Shown here in pieces: positions 11,196 to 23,120 of a DNA stretch of 64,000 bases (position 1 is the stretch's first letter; every line of letters begins with the position of its first letter). The stretch is from NCBI GenBank assembly GCA_034190875.2, contig CM067343.1, positions 18,854,029 through 18,918,028 of the forward strand, in the 5' to 3' direction. The notes beneath the pieces were generated by a model. It did not search any database, was not told the DNA's origin, and saw only the letters and a list, made by a program, of their open reading frames with translations. Both the position numbers and the translations under genes were made by a program. Source of the stretch: Urechis unicinctus (taxonomy: Eukaryota > Annelida > Polychaeta > Xenopneusta > Urechidae).

Positions 11196-14100
11196 CAGAA
11201 AGCGCAGCACTATATATGCCAGAAAGCGGAACACGACAAGGAAAGCGCACATAAGCGTGAGGTCGAACCACAATGGTTCTGTTAAGGCCGTTGTGTCGAG
11301 ATGGGCGGCGCCTGTGAACGTCGAGTTACCAGAAATACACTCCGAGAAAGCAGACTTGTTGTGGGGGGTGCATCTGAGGATCAAACGAGACATCTAATGG
11401 AAATAGACTATATAAATATTGGCTGATAGCCGAAATTCTGTCTCCGAAATTCTTTAAGCGAAGAATATTAACTGTAACTATTGAAAAAGATCGATTCAGG
11501 TCAGAACGAGTAGTAACTTACTGGAATGGTTCTCCATGTAGGAATTCAACCTTCACCAAGGCAGCAAACGAATAATAAAGAAGGGAGCAGTATTTGATCC
11601 ACTGGAAATAACTGGGCAGATTTTGGTTGTAGTAGCCCCCTGTGAATAAATAAATATTACATCGCAAATTAATTTGCATTGTAACGGTAATCATGTGGAC
11701 CGTAACGACGAATAAGAAAGCCATTAAATGATGGAGATGAAATGAAATACAAACCAGCCATGATTTTTGAAAGCATGATCACCGATGACGTCATCACAGA
11801 TGTCTTGAAGTCAGTCACAGACACGCCGATCAGCAGGCCTATACTCTGGATCAATTAACTATGTAAGTCACGATCATACGAATATCGCATTGACGAACCA
11901 CGTGCAAAATTATGCCAATTAATGGCAACCTTATTCTCAAACTGTCTTTAAAGGTGCATTTTATCAAAAATAATGAACATTTTGTTGTAAAAAAACCCAT
12001 CAATTCATCGACCGATTTCCGACTTATTTTGAAATAATATTCATGAAATCGAGCCCAGTCTGTGGTCCCCTCTATATCTGCGGACTTAATTAAGTCTGAT
12101 TATTTGGTTTCTTGACCTAGTGGATGGACTTATTCGCTTATGTTTGTAAACTAAGTCCAGTGGATGTTTTCAAAGCACCGATTTCGATGAATTATGGAAG
12201 ATTCGGTGTTGGTAGTACTAACAAAGGATTACAATCCATTCATATTAGCAACAAGACAAAAACGCGAGCAAAATAGAAATTGAACCTGGAACCGACAAAA
12301 TGCATATACATGTAATTTTTACCTGTGCTGAAAATACTGTCAAGTATAGAACGAAGAGTGTGCTGAAGAATGAGGCTGGGTCACGTGACAGGTTGGCCAT
12401 CCAGTAGACGATGATGCAGTAGATCGTTGGAAGTAAGAACATAAGGGGACTTTCTGTTGTCATCTTCGCGAAGAAATAAGCAGAGAGTCTGTAGGCGCCG
12501 GAGGAGCGCTCCTTGGACACCACACCACGCTCGTCTGGAACTGTTACAAAAACGAAGTGCTCAGCAGATTACAGGCGCAAGCTCCTATTTGTGATATGAG
12601 TTTACTGACTTATGAAAGGGAACTCACACGACGTGACGATGTCAAACACGGAGCTTATGCTGAAGTAAACGCTCATGAAATATAGCTGCAACACATGGTA
12701 TGGTACACAGGTGGTCACATGGCTAGATGTGATTAGATGGTACAAAAATGGGTACATAGCTTGATGTTTAAATTAAATAGAGGTTAATTGATGGTACAAA
12801 GGAGGTCACATAGCTTGATGTTAAAACTATATTGGTCGTAAAATATGCGATGTTGGTAACATGGTTGGGTGTAATATTGATAGGTAGTACATTGGCTTCA
12901 TGCATGAATTATGAAAACCACTTCAAATCTACCTAATATTTGTCACTACAAAACCACATGACAACTGTTACATTGATCCACAGCTCCCATCGCCTCATAA
13001 TAAACTCACCACACCCATCCTGTCATTTAGTGTTTGCTCATTTCGCGGCAGGTCGAACCAAACAACTCCAGCAGCAACTGCTAAAATAATTGTTTGGAAG
13101 AAATTCAGTTTAGATAGAATCCGCGAACGAGCTTGCAGAAAGTTCCGTTGGGTCAACGTGGAATATTGAGTCCAAAAAGAAGTCTGCCATTTGGCTCCCT
13201 CAAGGATGTACGTATCAATGTCAAGGTCGGGATCGGTTTTCCTTTGATCAAAATCGATGAAGACCTCATCAGAGTTTCGTTTGCAGTCATCACCTGTAGG
13301 TCGTACATGAAGGATGGAAATATCGTTACGACACGGATGGGACGTGGTATGCTAGTGTCAGGATAGTAGAGTGGTCGTATGAACGTGATGTGATAAGTAG
13401 AAAGAATTGGGATAGAAAGCAAAATATCGCATGCCTAAATCAGCATTTGGCCAATTATAAAGACTCCGTTATGACGTTGATTATATGGCGGTGTCTGATA
13501 TAAAAAGGTGTCCACTTAGCAACATATTTGACCGCATCGTTTTATGTAAGACAATCTATTGTTATAAACAAACAAACAAGCTATTACAATCAAAAGACAT
13601 GCCTGCCTTGACGTAGGACAAGCCGACGATGTCATTGCCAGGAAGGTTCAGATTTTCTTCCATGGCGCTCATCGGTTTGTGGTCGCGTTCCTCATCTTGT
13701 GCAGCAGTAGTAATGGCTTTAATTGCACCGTCTGCTGAACGCAACTCCGCCGGCCAACTCGGATGCTTTCTATCAAAATAGATTTGTTGATGGCTTAATA
13801 TTAACTATATCTTAAAGATTGCATCTTAATATTAAGGGCATTGAGGAATGATAATTACAATTCTAGCCCTTATGTGTCATGAGTTCAGTCACTTTGATTC
13901 TAGAGATATCATGATAGCTTACATGATCGACCGACTTATGTAGTGTTTTATTATCTGATATCTTTGACTTATCTCCCAGGAAATATAGTTATATGGCATA
14001 CAAACCTAAGCCCATATGCAGCTCCAATTATCTTCTTTTCTATCTCGGCACCTTCCTTTACTTTCTCCACTGAAGAAACAAACGCAGAAAACTGATGAAA

Positions 14101-16639
14101 AATAGGCATATTTCTAGCTTGTGTCATGTGTCACCTGTACGTTTAACAATTAACTCACAAATAAAGTCAGCCGGATTATAGTGAAGTGCGCAATGTAAGC
14201 CTATGTTGCTGAAAAAATCCATGATGTTTTCACCTCTCCCGAAATAAGCCACCTGCAAGAAAATTATGATCACAGCATCAGAGAGTATTGATACATTTTA
14301 AGTGGAAAATGAACGAGTGTCACTTGTCGTTTTGATCAGATATATAATGTAATGATACCTCGCCGTTAGCGATGAGCAGAATGTTATCAAACATGTAGAA
14401 TATTTGGCTGGACGGCTGGTGTATGGTGGTGACAACAGTCTTCCTGGAATTCTGGGTGTATTGTTTTAACGTTGACATCAAACTGAAAGCTATGGCGGAA
14501 TCCAGGCCTGACGTAGGCTCCTGTCAGTCAGACATTACGATCATATTCCAAACAAATCAAGGTTGACTGAATGGTGGGTGCAAGATCAACGGATGACTCA
14601 ATGAAATTCCGCTACCATAACGTATGATATGGCATATTTTGGATTATAAATGAGCAGAACACTTACATCTAGAAGAAGAATTTTTGGGTTTGTGAGGAGT
14701 TCACATGCAATACTGGCTCTCTTCTTTTCCCCTCCAGACAAACCTGGCACAAAGAGTCCGCCCATGGCTGCAAAAAAAGGCAAATAACATACAGTTCTAT
14801 TTCTCACAAGTTTTGCAATATAACAGTAGAACAGCTTCCTTGCAAAATAGCATGTATATCATAGTTACGTTCGCTATCACGTTTGGCCGTTTGGTGTTTT
14901 ATTTCAGTCGACATCCTTTGAAAATGTACCTGTGTTCTCGCATTTCTTGAGGTCGAGACTGGAGATGATTTCATCTACACGCTGCATCTTCAAATCCTTA
15001 GACATGGTGTCCGGCAGCCGTAAATATGCTGTGAACTGAAGGCAAAGTACAGACACACATCAACAATGATATCCAGTTTTACCAGAATTAACACAGACTC
15101 TGCAATGACATCTAGTGAATCAGATTTTCATACATTTGGTGTTCAACCAAACGACAAATACCGAATAACCAACCAAACAATTCCGGATTACTGCCCTATT
15201 AATTCCCAATAAGCACCCCAAAAAAATCAGCGAAACCATTAAATAATGCGATTTCAGCTAAACTGGTTAGCATTGTGGTTCAATATGTCAATTTGGCACA
15301 CATTTAGATTTCCCCTGAGCAAAAACTGACCTTCAGTGTTTCTCGCAAAGTGAGGAAGGGGAAAAAGATGTCAGATTGTACGACGTAACATATTTTACGG
15401 CGCATGCGCCTGGATATTGGTATTCCATTGATGGTGACCGCTCCGCTGTCGACCATTTGTCGTCCTGAAAGGCTGTTGAGTAAAGTGGATTTACCAGCCC
15501 CTATTGAATAAACAGGACAAAAAATGCACATTTGTTACATTTTATGCGCAATAAATTTAAAAGACACAACTGTTAAAAGGACAAGAATATTCATTTTCGG
15601 CGCAGTACAGCCATTCTGGAAACGATTGCACCGTCACCGTAAAGGTTGACATTGAAAGTAATCTACGGACTTCGAAATCATATGGGACAATATTGTACCT
15701 TATCCAATGAACCGCATGGGAATTTGCGTAAGAGAATATAATCCACTTTTACAATATAAATATGAATAGATAAAAATGTTGGACCCCCAGCGTTCGCTTG
15801 AAACTTTTCCACATCAGTTAAATTGAAAACCTCCACATGATCACGCAGACTGAACGTCCAGAGTGGTGGAGGCGTGGGCATAAGGGAACCTATTTCTAAT
15901 TCGGATGTGGAAGGATTCTACAAAATACTAATCCATAATTTGACGAGAATACTAGATCTACCATGGTAAATAATTATTTGGTAGAAACTCAGAATAGCCA
16001 ACAATTTAGACACAAGCGCAGACAATTAGTAGAAAACGTTCAGCAAAGATCTACGACCGCCGAAGATATATGAGATGCTATACAAAGCAAAGCTGAACCA
16101 GCAGTGTCAACAAACGCGGCCGGCTGAAATCATGTCCTACTGGTTAACCCTAAAGCGACCTTAAACTGATAGCCAACAGATCAACAGCAAGTCTTGTTGT
16201 AATGTCAGAGGGCAATTGGTGCATTTTGTCCATATATGGTTGTATTTTTGGATTGTTGACCAGAAGAATACATTGAATAGGATAGGTCCACTCCTTATTC
16301 AACAAGTGGGGTATAGTAATTTGTCTATTTATATTTCATTGGCCTACCATACCATTTCGTCTAAATATAGTTCAATGTGTAGTTCTCGCTCAGTGGAAGT
16401 CCTCCCCTTTTATTCGTAGCATAACAGTGATGATGATCGATGTGGACATGCTATATCTGTTATTGGTTTGTTTGTACCTACCACTGGGCCCCATGACGGC
16501 CAGCATCTGTCCGCCTCGAGCCAGCCCACTGACATTCTTCAGGATGCTCTTGTTGTTGATAGATACGCTGACGTCACGGAAGACGAGATCCGTGCCCACC
16601 ACATGGTTCATATCAGGTTCTCTATCATCACGGTCATGA
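11172..16639 (-). CDS. ABCG half-transporter (ABCG2-like), copy 1, 14 exons seen
   Basis: Half-size ATP-binding cassette exporter of the ABCG2 type, which works as a dimer in membranes. Exons (high to low): 16639-16482, 15500-15331, 15035-14930, 14767-14667, 14520-14359, 14252-14159, 14069-14006, 13769-13603, 13293-13010, 12685-12628, 12540-12323, 11845-11755, 11639-11522, 11373-11172. All phases agree, giving about 663 residues. Walker A GPSGAGKST is split by intron 1; then come the Q-loop region [11 protein letters not shown], signature LSGGEKKR, Walker B ILLLDEP, H-loop [19 protein letters not shown] before TM1, [16 protein letters not shown], and an extracellular loop with paired cysteines and GNST sequon. 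Intron 8 starts with GC. The first exon begins after an acceptor, so a short 5' coding exon is probably upstream; the first in-frame ATG is at 16611. The C-terminal RPTAVR and stop lie in the 29-bp minisatellite. Confidence 0.93.
12690..12860. repeat. Short tandem duplications in ABCG intron 9
   Basis: Two to three copies of a roughly 45-50-bp unit containing atggtacaaaggaggtcaca and tagcttgatgtt. Equivalent repeats are at about 33060-33240 and 57475-57640. The deletion junction of copy 3 falls inside this repeat. Confidence 0.65.
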
Positions 16640-17737
16640 CTGAAAATTAAACGGAACCAATGCATTAGTCAGATGACATTTAAGAAGATACAATCACATG
16701 CATAACCTTAGCTTTTTAAGGAAACGACAGATATAGAAATAGATTCAAGGTTCGATATTTATAACTACAGTAGATATGACACGCTTCCGCAAACCAGTAT
16801 ATATGATTAATATATATGCATTCAGTCGTGCTCGTGAGAGCATCATGATACAAGCTGTGACTTGGCGACAGATGGCGCTGCGGCTTTACTCAATCGGATC
16901 TCAACTCTCGAAAATTAATCCCTTGTCCTTGTTAGTGAATTAAACCACGAAACGAACTTCTCCTAAAATTTTGATTTTATACATGCCAGCTTGATACATG
17001 TATTAGCCCTACAAGACGTCCGAGTAGACGTCTTACTATGTTTGAATTCTAGGCAATGTTATAAAATTTGAGATCGATTCAGACAACTACCAAACACCAA
17101 ACATACCAAAGTGGTGGAGTTTTAGAATGCAATGATGTTCATAGACAATTTGATCCCTTTGTGGCGGGAGATTTCCTCCATGGTAATTAGTTAAAGTTCG
17201 ATAAATTTGGAAGCGGTAGAAAGTTTCGAAACACAGCACCATGTTTGTTTTCAAGTTCAAGACCACGTACAATGCGCATGCTCAGAATGACGTGATCCAT
17301 CGCTATTGCTTCCTGCGGCTGAATTCGATAAGATACAGCAGATTGTATTCAAAGTGCCTCAACGTGCTTCGCAAGCATAGGAGGGAGGCAATGCGGATGA
17401 GGTGGCGGGAAATCACGGGACCCAATATTTTCCAAAATGGCAGTCAACGCATCACGATTTTTCGGAAATGATATATGGATGGCATTTGTTCAAGGATCGC
17501 ATCGATAATGCGATACGATATATTTTTCACTGGCTATTGATATATGTTGTTTTCTAAATGCCAAACCCAGCGATGTAATTAAACGCATGTTTTAATGTGC
17601 GCCCAAAATATCGAAGCAGAACGGTATATATTTATATTACGGTTCGACGGGTATATATCTATATTACCGTTCGACCGGAGCTATACATATATCTGTATTA
17701 TTTGATGATCGAAAAAATAGTTGCAGGGTTGAGTGAA
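16640..17737. other. Upstream region of ABCG copy 1, including dispersed repeat
   Basis: From 16640 to about 17000 the sequence matches the flanks of copies 2 and 3. From about 17008 to 17695 it is a member of the dispersed family also seen at 5845-6640 (cagacaactaccaaacacca, tccatggtaattagtt, gcaatgcggatgaggtggcg, accgttcgaccggagct). The missing first ABCG exon and promoter may lie here, but no start exon could be supported. Confidence 0.6.
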
Positions 17738-17948
17738 CACGTTTATTGATTAGAAGAACACAGGATCAACCAGAACGAGGCCAGCTTCATGGCAAGCCGC
17801 ACGTACACAAAACCTATGGGATGCCAAGTAACACTAAAATATCCCCGCACAAGTTAGGTCATTTAAATCCAACAGAGACAGTTTGCAGTAGTATCATATT
17901 GAGTCGAGAAATAAGCTTCGGCACAGACCAATATTTACGGTCGACACA
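17738..17948. other. Segment present in unit 1 only
   Basis: About 210 bp between gagtgaaca and attcgaagcg. In units 2 and 3 these two flanks are directly joined (near 38150 and 62540). It is either an insertion in unit 1 or a deletion in the ancestor of the others. No family is recognised and no clear target duplication is present. Confidence 0.55.
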
Positions 17949-18125
17949 ATTCGAAGCGTTTGCAGGTCAACTCGACATGCCGGCATCTCATTGGACAATT
18001 ATATAGTACCTGTTACGGGATTTCTGTATAACACTACTACATTCAAACATGTAAGCAGGATCATAATGGTCTAGCCAATGCGCATGCGTTGTCTCGACGC
18101 CTCAAGCATTTTCACAGTGGCGATA

Positions 18126-20783
18126 AACTTCAATATATATTATTTATTTCATCATAAAAATATGACATACAGTCATAAAAATATGACAATATAGTAAATT
18201 CAATCAGTCATACAATACAATGTCTATACAATCATTTTACATCGTGATAGCCATAATATATAATATTAATTGATAAGAGAACATAAGATAGAATCGTGTT
18301 TTCATAATCAGGTTACTCAGTACAAAGAAGACTAATTATGTTCGCCAGATTGGAACGATCCACCCCGACCGCAACGTGATGCATTCTTACGAATTCCCGA
18401 ATGGCAGTAGCTGTGACCATGTCAATAGCATCATTCGCATCTGGAATCTTCAGGGACCCATATCCTATTGTATGGTGTGACCATGAAAAGTGGTCAGCAA
18501 TGTGACTAATCGTATTAGATACGGCTGAACCGCTGCCAGCTAGGGCTAGACAGCCACTTAATCTATATAAAACGTCTGTAGATGAGAGGGCAGCACGCAC
18601 AAAAGAAAGAGATCTTGCTAATAGCTGGGATTCAATGCCTCTGTCATCACAGATCCCGGGAAGTAAGTTGCAGTGGGTGATGTTAGGGATCCCCCAGACC
18701 AGTCGCACACACTTGCGCCAAGATGTGAAAAATTCATCAACAAAGCGACTATCAAAGTCCCAAAGTTGAGATCCATGGGCAATGACACAATGCGATTTAA
18801 AAAGTTTGTATCGAACCTCCGGAGGGCAGAAATGAAATTATGACAAAAATACATTGGTCCGACTTTGTATATCAGTGGTAGACCGATGTATTGTTGCAGA
18901 CTTAGATAAAGGGACATTGGTACCACAAAAGTCAATAGAACCCCCAGCCCGCGTCCGACCTCGAGCAGAGTACAAGAGGTACTGAGACTTAGCTTCATTG
19001 AACTTGAGACTCAGACTCACCGCGCACTCAGCTGCGAGATCCAGCATACGGAAAAGGGCAGACTTACATGGTGCCAAAAGAATTATATCATCAGCATATG
19101 ACAGTGCACCTGCAAACAAATGGCCAAAATGGCAGCCCACTCCAGAATTTTGAAGAGCGAATAGCAATTTTTCCGCGTAAATGGAAAATAGAACAGGAGA
19201 TAGAATGCCCCCCTGTCTCACACCATTACTTAAAGCAAATAGCTCAGACAAGGTGGCATTCCATCTAACATGGGCAGTCTGACAAACATGTTAATGTAAG
19301 AGTAAACGACTAACGAGTGGGCAAAGGCCCCTACTTAGCAGTTCAGAAAAAAGCGCGGTATAGCTAACACAATCAAATGCTTTGCTAGCATCTAAGAGCA
19401 TGACATGCACGTCATTGTCTGCATTTAAATAATGCTGGATGACTTCACTTGCAACAAACATGCAAGCCGAGGTCGACAGCCCTTTCTTGTACCCAAATTG
19501 CATGTCAGAGGTCGAGAGCTTATGTATTTCGAGTATAGTCAGCTCAAAGAGTTTACTAAAAGGGCTATTGAGCGCTATCCCTCGGTAGTTTGAAGAGTCA
19601 TTTAATGACTTCTTCAAATTCTTCGGGATAGGCACGATAGTAGCATTTAGCAAAGATCTATAGGCAGTGCCATGACGTAACATGGTGGAAAAAGCAAGGC
19701 AATATGAACAAAAAATTCATCACATATGTTTAGTAAGTGATCAATGGTTAGCGTTCCATCACGTTTACCAGGTTTTAGTAATTTCAGGGCTCCCCGGACG
19801 TCCGATACAGAAATAGTATGAGAACAATAGCAGTTCGAGGAACAACACTCTGTCTCAATTTTGTCACAGACCTCAGACTCAAGACGGTCCATTTAGTCCA
19901 TATCGAAGGATACACTATTATAAAGATTCTCCCATTTCCCGCCAAATGCGTCTGCTATGGGGCCGTCTCCCGTTTTACCGTCAACCGTGGAAGGGCTTGG
20001 TTTCCGTATACTATTAAGTTTCTTAGCCTCAACCCAGAAATCCCTCGAACTGTTATTGTTCAAAGAATCTGCCATTTTGACAGCGGTCAATGTGTGTCTA
20101 TCCCGTTTTACTTTTCTATGGGCGCGTTTGTACTGACCCCTGGTGTGGCGACGAATCTGGGACACCCAGCCTGTCCTTGGACGCCCACACTGGACCCAAA
20201 TTGAATGCCAAAACAAGGATGCATCACGGTACGGACGGACGTGATCGCTCCAACCTGGTATTCTAGTTCCAGCTGGCTTAGTTTTCGGTACGGAACGTAG
20301 TCCCTCATCAACTAATAATGATTCGAGCTGATTACAATAATTTCTAATGTCATCAGAATGTAATGTACAGTGACAATCTGAACAAAGAATAGCATCGATA
20401 GGGACAGTAATAGATAGTAAGCGATTTCGAATCCAACTACGATATGTATCAATAGAACTATCGGTAGCCTCCCGCCAGCACAATCGAGTGATTGGGCGTG
20501 AAGGGGCGACTAGCTGAACTTTGGAAATCGGAATCAAAAGCGAAATGAACAAAGGCTCATGGTCAGAAGTGTTGTCGCCATCATGTCGAACAAAGTAATT
20601 GGATACAGTGCCTAACAAGTTTTGACTGACGACAAAATGATCAATGATGGATCTTTCACCATTGATTTGGCTATCAAATGTGTAGTCAACATTTGAATCG
20701 GGTTCATGGAAATCATTATCATACATAAATCGCGTTAGTGATCGAGTATGAAGAGAACCTAATCAGGACAAATCAGTATTCAT
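18126..20783 (-). mobile_element. CR1/L2-group non-LTR retrotransposon, 5'-truncated
   Basis: Minus-strand LINE inserted beside ABCG unit 1. The 5' end is inside the endonuclease: SIIDHFVVS and SDHEPL near 20640-20560 are the C-terminal AP-endonuclease motifs. Reverse transcriptase follows with NYRGIAL, GYKKGLSTS, LLDASKAFDCV, NGVRQGGILSPVLF and YADDIILLAP (about 19098-19070). One in-frame stop lies near 19893, the frame changes near 19680, and a further stop precedes 19251, so it is dead. The 3' tail at 18126-18200 has repeated atatgaca and ataaaaatatgac, as in L2/CR1 tails that end in short repeats. Units 2 and 3 have the empty site (ggcgatag...atgtcataag near 38335 and 62735). Confidence 0.88.
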
Positions 20784-21904
20784 ATGTCGTAAGTAAGACG
20801 GTGATTAGCGGGTTGGGCGTTCTTAAGCGGGATGATCACACCTCGGAGCTTAAATACACATCGATGCTAGGTTACAAAACGTACAAAAGTCTATTTAACT
20901 CTAACTGTGGTGTGAACTCAAGCATCATGATTAGACCCTCAACCTGAGGAGTCAATCGTCTTGTTTCCGTCATCATACAGTATTACACAGGCTCTTGGGT
21001 TAGACCATTATGACCGAATTTTACATACAGTAATTATACAGATTACACGTCAAGTTATGACTAAAGACGTTACTTGATGGTGGTGTCCTGTTGTACCATG
21101 TGGCAATAAGGAAACCCCAAGCTGCAAGATTACTAGGACAGAATCCGCGTGTTTAGCTCTAACTAAAGTGACACGTACCTGCAGCTATTTAGAAAACCCG
21201 GGTTGTCTTCGCCAATGGAAGCTTCCTCTTGTCCACTGCAGGCAAGATGGCTGACTCCGACTGAATCGGTCATAGATGATGCTTCTCTGGGGTCCCCCAT
21301 TCTTCAATAATCAAAACATCCCACAATATGATGTCAATCAAAATAACGCTTTTTTGCCACAATACCAATATTCACACTTTGTTACACTGAGTGAAACGGC
21401 GACTAATTTCGCATCCTTAACAGTAGTCCGACTCCCAGTGGTTAAATATAGAAATATGTTGCATGTGATATTTTAAGGCAGGTTTCTGATTACTCCAGTG
21501 AGTCAGCAACAATCGTCAGGCGGTTTCGTAAGTGGCTGTGTCGTGACACGACCTTGCCCTCCAGGGGGCAAATGTTCTTTTTTGCACACTCTGCCTTTTT
21601 ATCTGCATAAGACGATTGTCCATTAAAGACCAATGAAAAGGTATTTGGTCAAGTTAAAGGCCAGGGATATAAATCAAGCACTTGGGAAGGCGTTGAGGTA
21701 GCGGTTGTTATGACGGTATTGTCAAAATTGCCATATCATGGCCTTTATTCCACACGTAAGTTATTCTGACCTTCGACACCTTTTGATCATTATAAATTCT
21801 TTACAAACTCTATACCTTTTATCTATCTGATGGTAACAACAACATTTTTAATCCTTTTGATCTAGAGCGATCCCCCACAATTAATTCGAATAGGAGCCTT
21901 CACA
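20784..21904. other. Duplicon flank upstream of ABCG copy 1
   Basis: gtaagtaagacggtgattag at 20790 resumes the alignment to 38350-38900 and 62740-63290. A stretch of about 470 bp (roughly 21349-21825) has no match in the other units. No coding exon is supported. Confidence 0.6.
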
Positions 21905-21910
21905 TAGTCG

Positions 21911-23040
21911 GGTTCCCGTCGCGGCCGCTAGGAGGGCCACCGTCGCGCACAGCGGTTTTTACCAGAATTGGGTGCATGTTTCTCTGCCTGTCAAGCTGTC
22001 AGCGCTTTGTTCGCGCATTACCAGTTGCTGTTTAAAGTTCCTGCGTTGTTGCGCGCATTCTTGTTGCGTGTTTCTATAGCTGTAAAGAACATCAAAGTTA
22101 CGCCGAAGGTGTCAAGCGTATTCTAAACTTCTCTTTAGTTCATCTGAACGCTTTCACATCGAGATGAGCACATTTGAAGCAGTTCTCAAACACAGAGATT
22201 ATCATAAAATGGTGATCCAAAATGTTGCCATCTATATCTAACTTGGAGAGTAAGCAAGAACTTCTGAATACACCGATATCATTCAAACATAGCTGCATGA
22301 TATGTATACATACCATGAATCACTGTCCCCTTCTTAGTGGAAAGTATAGCTTAACTTTGTGTTTCCTCAAATATAGGGGAATTCCTTGCTCGAGTTATAA
22401 GAAAACTGAGCTCGTAAATTAGCCATGGATGTTTGCACGGCTAATTCTTAATTTATGTCAATAGAATATATAACTTAAGAAAGTTGAATACAGCATGTCA
22501 CACATCTCATTATATGTATACATACCTATTGAAGACTTCTGGTACAATTGCACTTTGTGTGTTTTGTTTATATGGTGTTGTCGTTTCAGTAAAAAGCCAT
22601 GATGACGGAAGCGGCTGACTTCAATACCAATGCAAAGTCTAATTTACCGCCTGATGAAGTGACATGTCGCACGGCTTATCGCCTTGATTATTTTGATGTC
22701 TGGCAATTGCAATTACACAGTCTATATAGCTGTCATGTCAGTAATACAACTGACGGAAGCTTTACTGTAATCTACGGGTGTTTTATCGTTTTCTGGCGAA
22801 CATCGGCCTTGCAGTTCCAGGCGGCGCAAGTAAACCATGGTTGCGCAGTCTTTTCAGTCTATAGAACGATATTCCTAACCAATTTCTCCAAAATAACACC
22901 GGTATCAAACATAAAACGACGAGTATTCACCACAGCTTAAATCTCTACGTTCCGCGTCGTGTATCGCCTTTGTGTTTTAGAAAAGCATGCCCCAATTTCC
23001 GGTGAAAAATCAATATCGCCGCCTGGCGGCCGCGACGGGA
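21911..23040. mobile_element. Internally deleted DNA transposon with GCGGCCGC-containing TIRs
   Basis: Left end gggttcccgtcgcggccgc at 21911-21929 is matched in inverted orientation by gcggccgcgacgggaaccc near 23022-23040. Beyond this perfect 19-bp core the arms stay similar (aggagg against cctggcgg). Units 2 and 3 lack the insert; there aattcgaat joins directly to tgacactaat. Inner stretches at 22330-22400, 22440-22560 and 22610-22670 match 42830-43630, where a SWIM-domain coding exon is retained. The right end also matches 50120-50250. It is therefore a deletion derivative of a larger element. Target duplication is unclear. Confidence 0.7.
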
Positions 23041-23120
23041 ACCCTATGGACACTAATACCGAGTGTCTACTATCTAATTACAATGGGCATGGTTGGAATT
23101 GTCTCGGCATGCTAATCTCC

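Noticed and set aside
11391-11400. Acceptor ccattag followed by ATG as start of the last ABCG exon
   Set aside because: With the phase left by the exon ending at 11522 it gives an immediate stop; the acceptor at 11374 keeps frame and gives the expected paired-cysteine loop.
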